Below are positions 26,424-35,500 of a DNA stretch of 64,000 nt, in pieces. The stretch comes from Coprococcus sp. (GTDB lineage Bacteria; Bacillota; Clostridia; Lachnospirales; Lachnospiraceae): NCBI GenBank assembly GCA_017935345.1, contig JAGBHU010000013.1, positions 1-64,000 on the forward strand, written 5' to 3'. Positions within the stretch are counted from its first letter, which is position 1. Each line of letters begins with the position of its first letter. The position numbers and the translations under genes are program-made. The notes under the pieces are model-generated. The model was not told the origin of the DNA, did no database searches, and saw only the letters and a list, made by a program, of their open reading frames with translations.

Positions 26424-27581
26424 ATGAGTAGAGTAGAGCTTATAGCACCATGTCACTTTGGACTGGAGGCTGTATTAAAAAAGGAAATAACAGATTTAGG
26501 ATATGAGATCGTTAAAGTAGAAGACGGCAGAATTACGTTTGCCGGAGAAGAAGAGGCTATAGCCAGGGCAAATATGTTTATTCGTACAGCCGAGAGAATT
26601 ATGCTGAAGTGCGGAAGCTTTAAAGCAACTACATTTGATGAATTGTTTGAAGGTACAAAGGATATTCCCTGGGAAAGATATCTGACAAGAGATGCAAAGT
26701 TCTGGGTGTCCAAGGCGACATCAAATAAGAGTGCGTTATTCAGTCCGTCTGATATACAATCCATCGTGAAAAAAGCAATGGTAGAAAGATTGAAACAGAC
26801 ATATCATGTGTCATGGTTTTCAGAGGATGGGGAAGATTATCCTGTCAGAGTATTTATATTGAAAGATATCGTTACGATTGCACTTGATACATCAGGAGTA
26901 TCACTTCATAAGCGGGGATATAGAAAGCTTGTAGGCAAGGCCCCGATTTCAGAAACACTTGCGGCAGCACTGATTATGCTCACACCTTGGAACAGGGACA
27001 GAATACTGGTAGATCCGTTTTGCGGTAGTGGTACATTTCCGATTGAAGCTGCCATGATTGGAGCGAATATCGCACCCGGTATCAACCGGGATTTCCTTGC
27101 GGAGAAATGGGTAAAGCTGGGAAATAAAAGGATATGGTATAGTGCTGTTGATGAAGCAAATGACGTAATCCTGCATGATATCAAAATGAATATTCAAGGC
27201 TATGATTTAGATGGAGACATGGTGAAATGTGCCATGGAAAATGCGAAGCTGGCGGAGGTTGACAAGTATATCCATTTTCAACAGAGGGATGTAAAAGATT
27301 TGCGTAATCCAAAAAAATATGGCTTTGTCATTACAAATCCGCCATATGGTGAAAGGCTTGAAGAAAAGGCAGCACTTCCGGAATTGTATAAAACCATAGG
27401 AGCCAGTTTTGAAATGCTTTCGGATTGGTCGATGTTTTTGATTACCTCCTATGAGGATGCGGAAAAATATATTGGAAGAAGCGCAGATAAAAACAGAAAG
27501 ATTTATAATGGTATGATAAAATCATACTTCTATCAGTTTATGGGGCCGAAGCCTCCAAAGAGAAAGAGAGAGCTGGATTGA
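26424..27581 (+). CDS. RlmL-like THUMP-domain RNA methyltransferase
   Basis: A class I SAM-dependent methyltransferase of the UPF0020/RlmL-N family, expected to make N2-methylguanosine in 23S rRNA. The THUMP RNA-binding domain covers about 45-155. The catalytic domain has the SAM motif DPFCGSGTFPIEAA (about 193-206) and the NPPYGERL motif (about 307), where NPPY is typical for amino-group methylation of bases. The 385 residues match the family in Firmicutes (YpsC). GAGGAAGACAT precedes the start. The next gene begins at a TTG that overlaps the stop. Confidence 0.9.
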   Translation: MSRVELIAPCHFGLEAVLKKEITDLGYEIVKVEDGRITFAGEEEAIARANMFIRTAERIMLKCGSFKATTFDELFEGTKDIPWERYLTRDAKFWVSKATSNKSALFSPSDIQSIVKKAMVERLKQTYHVSWFSEDGEDYPVRVFILKDIVTIALDTSGVSLHKRGYRKLVGKAPISETLAAALIMLTPWNRDRILVDPFCGSGTFPIEAAMIGANIAPGINRDFLAEKWVKLGNKRIWYSAVDEANDVILHDIKMNIQGYDLDGDMVKCAMENAKLAEVDKYIHFQQRDVKDLRNPKKYGFVITNPPYGERLEEKAALPELYKTIGASFEMLSDWSMFLITSYEDAEKYIGRSADKNRKIYNGMIKSYFYQFMGPKPPKRKRELD

Positions 27582-29272
27582 GAAAAGTATTAATCGGAAG
27601 CATATTCGTGTTTGCAGCGGTATTATTTTATATTGGTGTAATCAGACAGCCTGAGGTGCATATCGAAAGGAAAAACGAGGCAGCTCATGCAAGTGCGGAT
27701 ATATTGGAAGAGATTGCAAGAGAATATAACGAAAAGGGAGTTTCACTTACGGTCAATCACGAAGAGATTGAAGATAATATCTATCAGGTATATATCAGTA
27801 ATAAGCTGGAAATTATGGTGCCGGTAGAAACATTTGTAGATAAGATGAATTGCTCCGTAAATGTATATGCCAATGGCACCGTCACGCTGGAAAAGGGTGA
27901 TAATAAGGTAAAGGTATATATGGGTTCTGTTTTGGCAAATATAAACGGATTGTCTACACAGATTGCCGAAAAACCTGAAGACAAAGATGGTCAGTTATTT
28001 ATTCCTGTAAATGATATTTGTGAGGAGCTTAATTATACCTGTGCATTTGATTATGAGACGAATCATGTTACATTAAACCGTATAGCAGCGGAGGATAAGC
28101 TTCCTGAGAAGTATGACATGAGAGAATATGACAGGGTAACCGCTGTCAGAGACCAGGGGCAATACGGAACCTGTTGGGCATTTGCTTCACTGGCGGCTCT
28201 TGAGACAACACTGACACCGGGGGAAAGATTACAATTTTCCGTAGACCATATGACACTGAATAACAGCTTCAGCAGCGACCAGATGGGTGGTGGCCAGTAC
28301 AGAATGAGTATAGCATATCTTGCTGCATGGCAGGGTCCGGTGCTGGAGAAGGATGACCCGTACGGAGATGGGGAAACGGTAGACGGACTTAAGGCGGTAA
28401 AGCATCTTGAGGAAGCACAGATAATTGATAATAAGGATTATGAAGCAGTAAAATCTGCTATATACAAATATGGCGGCGTGGAAACCGTAATATACTGCGA
28501 CATGACAAGTGCTTACAGCAGTTCATATTATTACAATAAGGACAGAGCTTCTTATTATTATAACGGGGGAAAGGCGACAAACCATGATATCGTAATCGTC
28601 GGCTGGGATGACAACTATCCGAAGGAGTTTTTTAACATAGAACCTGAGGGAGACGGCGCATTTATCTGCAAGAACAGTTGGGGAACGGAATTTGGAGATA
28701 AGGGATATTTTTATGTTTCCTATTGTGACGTCAATATTTGTAATACAAGCGTTGTATATACAAAGCTGGGGGACAGTGATAACTATGATAAGATATATCA
28801 GTCTGACCTGTTAGGCTGGGACGGTGTTCTGGGTTATAATGATGAAGAGGCTTATTTTGCAAATGTATATAGAGCAGGAAAAAATGAGAATCTTGAGGCA
28901 GTATCATTTTATGCCACAGGAAACAGAACAAGCTATGCCGTTTATGTTGTAACCGATTTTAACAGCAAAGAAGATTTGACAAACAGGACACTTGTCGCAA
29001 GTGGTGAGATGGAGTATTCAGGTTATTATACAATCAATTTAAACGAGCCGGTAAAGCTGCCCGACAATAAAAAATTTGCAGTTATCGTGCATATCAATAC
29101 ACCTGATTCGGAACTGCCTATTGCCATAGAATACAATGCGGATTCCATGACAGAAAGTTTTGACATAACGGATGGTGAGGGATATATCAGTCTTTATGGA
29201 AATACATGGTATTCCGCAGAGGAAGACAGGGATTGTAATGTGTGCCTTAAGGCTTTTACAAGCAAAAGATAA
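27578..29272 (+). CDS. Surface C1-family cysteine protease with copper-amine-oxidase-like N-domain
   Basis: A papain-like protease, probably anchored outside the membrane by its N-terminal helix (about 2-20). Residues about 70-165 resemble the beta-rich Cu-amine-oxidase N-terminal-like module common in clostridial surface proteins (PVETFVDKMNCSVNVYANG). The peptidase domain starts at LPEKYDMREYDRVTAVRDQG. The catalytic Cys is in GTCWAFASLAALE (about 198), His in NHDIVIVGWDD (about 337) and Asn in CKNSWGTEFGDKGYF (about 366). A C-terminal beta domain of about 170 residues follows. The start codon is TTG, overlapping the preceding stop (TTGA). Substrate unknown. Confidence 0.85.
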   Translation: MRKVLIGSIFVFAAVLFYIGVIRQPEVHIERKNEAAHASADILEEIAREYNEKGVSLTVNHEEIEDNIYQVYISNKLEIMVPVETFVDKMNCSVNVYANGTVTLEKGDNKVKVYMGSVLANINGLSTQIAEKPEDKDGQLFIPVNDICEELNYTCAFDYETNHVTLNRIAAEDKLPEKYDMREYDRVTAVRDQGQYGTCWAFASLAALETTLTPGERLQFSVDHMTLNNSFSSDQMGGGQYRMSIAYLAAWQGPVLEKDDPYGDGETVDGLKAVKHLEEAQIIDNKDYEAVKSAIYKYGGVETVIYCDMTSAYSSSYYYNKDRASYYYNGGKATNHDIVIVGWDDNYPKEFFNIEPEGDGAFICKNSWGTEFGDKGYFYVSYCDVNICNTSVVYTKLGDSDNYDKIYQSDLLGWDGVLGYNDEEAYFANVYRAGKNENLEAVSFYATGNRTSYAVYVVTDFNSKEDLTNRTLVASGEMEYSGYYTINLNEPVKLPDNKKFAVIVHINTPDSELPIAIEYNADSMTESFDITDGEGYISLYGNTWYSAEEDRDCNVCLKAFTSKR

Positions 29273-29281
29273 AGGTAGGAC

Positions 29282-29411
29282 GCCTGCTTGTCTTATATAT
29301 TGTTTTTCGGATCGCTTTCGCTTTGTGAAATACGTAATGGTACTAAGCTCGTTCCTCGCTAAGTGCCAACGTATTTCAATATCCTTCAAACAATATATAA
29401 GACAAGCAGGC
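29282..29411. repeat. 130-bp nested palindromic element
   Basis: The two ends are perfect 24-base inverted repeats, beginning GCCTGCTTGTCTTATATATT at 29282 and ending at 29411. Nested inside are perfect 10-base arms TGAAATACGT (29326-29335) and ACGTATTTCA (29369-29378), and between those a weaker third stem around CTCGTTCCTCGCT. No protein is encoded. The design is that of a small non-autonomous mobile or REP-like element able to fold as RNA or cruciform DNA; it may also end the protease transcript. Only one copy lies in this window. Confidence 0.75.
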
Positions 29412-29492
29412 TGGAAATTGGCATTAAATGAAGCATTTGGCAGGTTGTTTTAATTTGCGTAGTAGTACATTAGATTGAGAAAGGATTTAAAC

Positions 29493-30092
29493 ATGGAGAG
29501 ATTAATATTTGCAACGGGAAATGAAAATAAAATGAAGGAAATCAGAATGATTCTGGCTGATTGTGGTTATGAGATTATGTCCATGAAGGAAGCAGGAATT
29601 GATGTAGATATCGTTGAGGACGGGAAAACTTTTGAAGAAAATGCCATCATAAAGGCAGAGGCTATCAGCAAAATCGCGGGCTGTCTGGTTCTGGCAGACG
29701 ATTCCGGTCTGGAGGTGGATTATCTGGACAAGGCACCCGGTATCTATAGCGCCAGATTTATGGGGGAGGACACTTCATACAAAATCAAGAATCAGGCAAT
29801 CATAGACAAGCTTGCAGGGGTTCCTGATGAGAAAAGAACCGCAAGGTTTGTGTGTGCCATAGCGGCGGCATTTCCTGACGGAAGAACCTTTACAAGACGT
29901 GGAACAATAGAAGGAATCATAGGATATGAGGAGCGGGGAGAAAATGGCTTTGGCTATGACCCAATCTTCTTTTTGCCTGAGCGAGGTAAAACGACAGCGG
30001 AATTGTCTCCTGAGGAGAAAAATGAGATAAGTCACAGAGGTAATGCTTTAAGACTTATCAGGGAGGTTATCAATGAAGGTTCTAATCATTAG
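29493..30092 (+). CDS. rdgB: Non-canonical purine NTP pyrophosphatase (RdgB/HAM1)
   Basis: Hydrolyses ITP, dITP and XTP to the monophosphate and so keeps deaminated purines out of nucleic acids. The N-terminus FATGNENKMKEI is the family signature, and LADDSGLEVDYLDKAPGIYS carries the metal-binding acidic residues. GENGFGYDPIFF, and near the end SHRGNAL, are also typical. The 199 residues are normal length. Start 29493 is chosen because AAAGGA precedes it by 6 bases. It overlaps the phosphoesterase gene by 20 bases, a pairing that is common in Clostridia. Confidence 0.95.
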   Translation: MERLIFATGNENKMKEIRMILADCGYEIMSMKEAGIDVDIVEDGKTFEENAIIKAEAISKIAGCLVLADDSGLEVDYLDKAPGIYSARFMGEDTSYKIKNQAIIDKLAGVPDEKRTARFVCAIAAAFPDGRTFTRRGTIEGIIGYEERGENGFGYDPIFFLPERGKTTAELSPEEKNEISHRGNALRLIREVINEGSNH

Positions 30093-30594
30093 TGATACAC
30101 ACGGCAAGACAAGCTGTATCAGACAGATTAAGGATATCGTAGGCGATATTGATATGCTGGTGCATCTGGGAGATGTGTGTGGCGATGAGGACTTTATCCG
30201 TGAAAATTTTGACTGTGAGCTTCATATGGTCGCAGGCAATAATGACTGGCATTCGGATTTGCCGGGTGATGAGGAATTTATGATCGGAAGTCTTCATGCT
30301 TATATTACACACGGACACCGACAGTATGTTCATTATGGTACAGAAAAACTGGAAGAGCTGATTAAAGAAAGAGGATATGATATTGTCATGTTTGGGCATA
30401 CCCATGTAAGAACGCTCAAGCATTATGGCGGTTCTTATATTGTGAATCCTGGTAGTCTTGCATTACCCAGAGATAACAGAACGGGAACCTATATGCTGCT
30501 TGATTTTGATAAAAAAGGGAAGCCGTTTTTTGCCGAAAACGAATTGCCAAGGCGTAAGCCTGCCGGTGAAAGAAATGGATGGGGACTGTTTTAA
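30073..30594 (+). CDS. YfcE/MJ0936-family metallophosphoesterase
   Basis: A small calcineurin-like phosphodiesterase of 173 residues. All metal-binding motifs are present in order: SDTHG (7-11), GDVCG (about 37), GNND (about 55), the two-His strand THGH (about 78) and GHTH (about 105), followed by NPGSLALPR. Such enzymes cleave phosphodiester substrates; the natural one is not known. Its start lies within the last codons of rdgB, so the two genes are coupled. Confidence 0.9.
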   Translation: MKVLIISDTHGKTSCIRQIKDIVGDIDMLVHLGDVCGDEDFIRENFDCELHMVAGNNDWHSDLPGDEEFMIGSLHAYITHGHRQYVHYGTEKLEELIKERGYDIVMFGHTHVRTLKHYGGSYIVNPGSLALPRDNRTGTYMLLDFDKKGKPFFAENELPRRKPAGERNGWGLF

Positions 30595-30684
30595 GAGCGG
30601 AAGTGTATGTGAAAGCAGCAGGTTGTATCATTTGGTGTGATGTGACAGGCAAGTGACAGGAAAATGTGAATGAGAGGTATGGCT

Positions 30685-32067
30685 ATGAAGAAGCATGATA
30701 TAATTGAAGGAATCATTGCTGAATATGACTTCCCTAACAAGGGAAGTTTTGTTATAGATGACAGAAAAGTAACTGTTAAAGGTGCTTTTAAGGGACAGAA
30801 GGTATCCTGTCTGATTACAAAGCTGAAAAAAGGTAAGGCAGAGGGCAGACTGCTCGAGGTTCTTGAGCCGTCCGTGCTTGAGGACATCAAACCGTGCTGC
30901 TCACATTTTGGAGCCTGTGGCGGCTGTACATATCAGACACTGAGCTATGAAAATCAGCTGAAGGTAAAGGAAGAACTGGTGAAGCAGCTTCTTGACGGTG
31001 TTATAGACAGTAAGGAGCATCCGTATGAGTGGGAAGGGATTATTGGTTCTCCGATAACCTCTGGTTACAGAAATAAAATGGAGTTTTCATTTGGAGATGA
31101 ATATAAGGACGGCCCTCTTGCCCTCGGACTTCATAAGAAAAACAGCACCTATGATATTGTAAATATCAAAGACTGTGACATTGTAAGTGAGGATTATAAT
31201 AAAATCGTTGCATATACTTTGGATTTCTGTCAGAAAGCAGGTCTTTCTTACTATAAGAAAATGCAGCATGTGGGATTACTGCGCCATTTGGTAGTCAGAC
31301 AGTCTTACACAACGAAAGGTATTTTAGTCAATCTTGTCACAACTACACAGAATATAGAAAGTCTGGATTTGCAGGCTTATGTGGAAGGCGTCATTCATTT
31401 GCCGTTGGAAGGACAGATAGCGGGAATTCTTCATACGGAAAATGACAGTCTGGCAGATGCAGTAATCAGTGATAAAACGACGCTGCTTTATGGAACAGAA
31501 TATATATATGAAGAAATTCTTGGACTTAAGTTCAAAATATCGCCATTTTCATTCTTCCAGACAAATACCAAGAGTGCAGAAAGATTATATGACAAAGCAA
31601 GGTCTTATGTTGGTGATACGAAGGATAAGGTTATATTTGATTTATATAGTGGAACAGGAACGATAGCACAGATGCTGTCACCTGTGGCAAAAAAGGTTAT
31701 CGGTGTGGAGATTGTTGAAGAGGCAGTCGAAGCAGCAAAAGAGAATGCAAAATTAAACGGACTTTCAAATTGTGAGTTTATAGCGGGCGATGTACTTAAA
31801 GTGATTGATGATATTGAGGAGAAACCGGACATCATCGTTCTTGACCCGCCGCGTGACGGTATCAATCCGAAAGCGCTTACAAAGATTATCAATTATGGGG
31901 TGGACGAGCTGGTATATATAAGCTGTAAGCCGACCTCTCTGGCAAGAGATATTGTTACATTACAGGAGCATGGGTATTACGTGAAGAAGGCTTGTGCCGT
32001 TGACCAGTTTGTCGGAACAGTACATTGTGAGACTATATGTTTATTGTCCAAACTTCATGCAGACTAA
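30685..32067 (+). CDS. rlmD: 23S rRNA (uracil-5-)-methyltransferase, RlmD/RumA type
   Basis: A SAM-dependent enzyme that methylates uracil C5 in 23S rRNA. A TRAM-like beta domain (about 1-60) leads to the Fe-S cysteine cluster CCSHFGACGGC (about 71-81). The Rossmann domain shows FFQTNTKSAERLY, DLYSGTGTIAQM and VLDPPRDGI, and the nucleophilic Cys lies in YISCKPTSLARD near residue 415. The 460 residues fit the RlmCD type of Firmicutes. Start 30685 is preferred because GAGAGG lies 7 bases upstream; in-frame ATGs at 30670 and 30679 are worse placed. Confidence 0.94.
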   Translation: MKKHDIIEGIIAEYDFPNKGSFVIDDRKVTVKGAFKGQKVSCLITKLKKGKAEGRLLEVLEPSVLEDIKPCCSHFGACGGCTYQTLSYENQLKVKEELVKQLLDGVIDSKEHPYEWEGIIGSPITSGYRNKMEFSFGDEYKDGPLALGLHKKNSTYDIVNIKDCDIVSEDYNKIVAYTLDFCQKAGLSYYKKMQHVGLLRHLVVRQSYTTKGILVNLVTTTQNIESLDLQAYVEGVIHLPLEGQIAGILHTENDSLADAVISDKTTLLYGTEYIYEEILGLKFKISPFSFFQTNTKSAERLYDKARSYVGDTKDKVIFDLYSGTGTIAQMLSPVAKKVIGVEIVEEAVEAAKENAKLNGLSNCEFIAGDVLKVIDDIEEKPDIIVLDPPRDGINPKALTKIINYGVDELVYISCKPTSLARDIVTLQEHGYYVKKACAVDQFVGTVHCETICLLSKLHAD

Positions 32068-32081
32068 CATATCGAGGTGAG

Positions 32082-32204
32082 ATGAAGATGAATGAGCTTG
32101 ATTTGACGGCTGCGGAGAGCAAAGTGGCTTATGCGGAGATAGCTAGACAACCTCAGTGTTCAGAGGAGAAGGAAAAGGCTGTTATGGATGTTACAGTGAA
32201 TTGA
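32082..32204 (+). CDS. Short hypothetical ORF after rlmD
   Basis: A 40-codon frame starting MKMNELDLTAAESKV and ending in VMDVTVN, with a good GAGGTGAG ribosome site 5 bases upstream and only 14 bases after rlmD. It is hydrophilic and acidic with one Cys. I do not recognise it. It may be a small gene or the rest of a longer one. The remaining gap to 32553 holds a hairpin and a likely promoter. Confidence 0.35.
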   Translation: MKMNELDLTAAESKVAYAEIARQPQCSEEKEKAVMDVTVN

Positions 32205-32230
32205 TGCTTAACAAAGACTAAATGTAATGC

Positions 32231-32264
32231 TTGAACGATACTCCCAAAATGGTGTATCGTTCAA
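32231..32264 (+). terminator. Hairpin ending the rlmD transcript (candidate)
   Basis: Perfect 11-base arms TTGAACGATAC and GTATCGTTCAA around a 12-base centre (CC and GG can add two pairs). No T-run follows, so it may act as a weak terminator or RNA end-stabiliser. Confidence 0.45.
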
Positions 32265-32477
32265 CTTACCATACATAAAGAGAATAAGAACAGAAAAGCA
32301 GAGTACAGTATAGCGGTTCTTATGGTTTAAGCGGTAATATGCACATCTGACATATACGGAAGGTTATGTGAGATCGGTTCTGGAAAAAATATGAATAAAG
32401 CCATCAGGGCAATGCATAACATTTTAACGACTTTATTTGTGCAATATAACGAAAAAAATTTATCTAAAATATTAGAA

Positions 32478-32506
32478 TTGCACGAATTATTACAATAAGG
32501 TAAAAT
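32478..32506 (+). promoter_or_regulatory. Candidate promoter of the giant surface-protein gene
   Basis: TTGCAC (32478-32483), a 17-base spacer and TAAAAT (32501-32506), about 46 bases before the start codon. The flanking AT-rich stretch fits an isolated, separately controlled gene. Confidence 0.45.
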
Positions 32507-32552
32507 TAGGTATTATACATTTTATGAAAAAATAAAAAAGGAGGAGAGATGT

Positions 32553-35500
32553 ATGAAACGACTGAAACATATGATAGCGCTTTTATCCATGGCACTTTTA
32601 TTATGTGCAGGGACAAGTCAGGCAGTAGTAATGGCGGCATCATCGGAGCAGAGCTCAGAAGATGAAACGACCACATCATCTGAACAGGACGCAGAAGATG
32701 AAGCTGTCCCGGAGCTTGCACTTGTGGATAAGTCTAAAGGCGTTACGTTTGTTACTACGGTATCAGATGAGGGTGAAGTGCCCTATCAGGGAATTAACCT
32801 GAATGGAAATTCGGTTATTATTAAAGAATCAGCTAATTCAACAGATACGGTGTCATATATCAATATTTATATTGACAAGAATGGCGATGGAATTGCTGAT
32901 GCAGAAGAAATCGTAAGTCACAGGGACAATACCGGTTATTTCAAAAACCCTGCTGATACGGACTTTATCACCGAGATACCGATATATGGCGTATATGAGG
33001 CAAAGACGGAGGAACGGGTTAAGATTACTGTTCAGTCAGGAACACTGGATTTATTATATGGTGTATATAATGGAATGGTTGACAGTAAGAATACTACTGA
33101 GGCAGGAGTTTGTCTTGATATAAAAGATGCAGTAGTGAATACTATCTTTGCAGGATATGCAAGCCATATCTCAGCGGCATCAGGAACAGCTGTTGATATA
33201 CATGTAAATGATGCTGTAAAAGCCCAGACTATCATGGGTGTATTTGGAACGGAAAAAAGGAAAGCCGTTGTTTCAGGCGGGATTTCCATCACTGCAACAG
33301 GGAAAGAAACGCCGACCAGTATGAATATCGCATCATGTTATGTCACAAATTCATATACGAATGTTACCGGAGATGTGAAACTTGATTTTGATAAAATCGG
33401 AATCGGTAATTTTTATGGCATCTATGGAGGTACAACGATTACAGGAAATGTAACTGTTGATTTGGATAATGCAATTTTCGGCAATTGTTCTGCTGTTTCA
33501 GGAGCTTCTTCCGTAACAGGTGGGGTAACTGTGACAGTGCAGTCCTCCACAGTACAGGGAATGTTGAATGGTGTTACAGAAGGATCTTCAGCATCAGGAG
33601 ATGTGGCAGTAACGACAGCTTCTTCGACTATCAGTTCAATGTATGCTGTAAACAATGGTTCTACAACAGAAGGAAATGTCAGCCTTACTTCCAAAGATGA
33701 TACAACAAATGGTATATATGTTTTAAACTATGGATGCAAGGCAGCAAAGGATGTTGTTTTATCTGTTACAGGGGGAACTCACAACAGTATATACGGATGC
33801 AATGATAGGGTTACGGTTAAAGGAAAGCTGACAGTTACCATAGATGAAACAGCTGTTGTAAAATCCTGTATATATGGTGTATATAACTCCGGAATTGACG
33901 GAAACATACTGTTTGATGTATATGGCAATTCGGATAATTCCTCATATCTGAGTGTCTATGGAGCATATGGAACAGGAAGTGTAGGTGGGAGCTTTGATTT
34001 CAATTACCATGGAGGATATGCAAATTATGTCTATGTATTTTCTGGTTCTTCTCAAAGCTCCGGGTCTGATTACATATATCCTTCCATCGGGGGATATGCA
34101 AAAGCAGTCTTTGACAAAACATCTGTGATTGCCTACAACTTGTATGGTTTTCAGAATGTAGATATTAAAGGTGATTGTACTGTCAGTCTGACAGGAGCTG
34201 CCATAGGTTATATGACGGCGACTCAGGGTGCTTCATACACTAATTGTATGATAATTGGAGGTGACCTTACAGTTACAATGGATGAAACCTGCCAAATCAC
34301 ATCATCATCTACTATATATGGAAGCAATCAGGTAGAGATTCTTGGTGGTTTTGTCTGTGATATCAAGGCAACTGTTCCGGAGGAATCCACATATTATCCG
34401 AGCCTGTATGCCGCCAATTATACAAAGGTTGGCAAGGATACGAACATTCAGGTGTTAAACGGAAAGTATAATACTATATATGGCTGGTATGGACAATATG
34501 ATGAAAAAGATTATTCATTAAAGGGAGCATATACCTTCCTGGCAAAAGACTGTATGGTGAATAATTCTTTATATGGTACATATAACTTGAAGGCAAAGGG
34601 AGCTGTTGATATTGATATTCTGAGTATTAGCAAAGATGGCAGCAATAATTATTCAGGATATATATACGGAATGAGTGATTCTGCAGCAGACGGCATCACC
34701 GATATCAATATAGATGGGGCATCAAACATTTATGGTGTGTATGGCTTATATGGTTATTCAGAGAGAAGTGTATATAGCAGTGATGTAACAATTACAATGA
34801 AAAATTTTAATGCCCAGAACTATGTATATGGGACTTCGGGCGGTATCTTTAGAAAGAACCTTGTAATAGCGCTGGAAGCGGTTAAGAGCGGAAGCGCCCT
34901 TTATGATACGTCGAATTCCACGACAGTAGAGGGCAATCTTACGGTATCAAATACGGATATCGGAGAGCTGGAAGGAAAAACATGCTATTTTAATGGCGTG
35001 AATTACAGCATGATAAAAGGTAAAACGGATATTTCCCTGACAAATGTTTCCGTAAGTGCCAGCTACTTCAGTGCAACAAGCAGCTTAAATGCTTCGGATG
35101 ATGTCACTATAAAATGGGAAGGCGGTACCATCGGTGCCAATAACATAGTGCCATATAATACCTCGAATGATGGTACCGGTAATACGCATAAGGTAACCAT
35201 AGACATCAAAGGAGTTACGTTTACATCCGAGCAGGATAATACAATAATGCAGAATTACATCAGTGATAATGCGAAGCTTGTCATGAACATTGATGATACA
35301 ACAGTCATACCGGATGTGATGAAAATTTATCCTGGGTATTATTCCAATTTGCAAAAGGTGATTGAAAATGATTTAACCGCTGTGGCAACCTACAAGAACA
35401 GATATTATTGTTCCGGAATGTATATTCCACCACAGGCGGAAAACTATGAGCTTGTATGCTTTTCTGTTTCATGTGCAAAGCTTCCTTATGATATAAAGGC

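Noticed and set aside
33422-33694. Open frames on the minus strand inside the giant surface-protein gene (also at 35085-35562 and 38018-38890).
   Set aside because: All are antisense shadows without ribosome sites or recognisable motifs.
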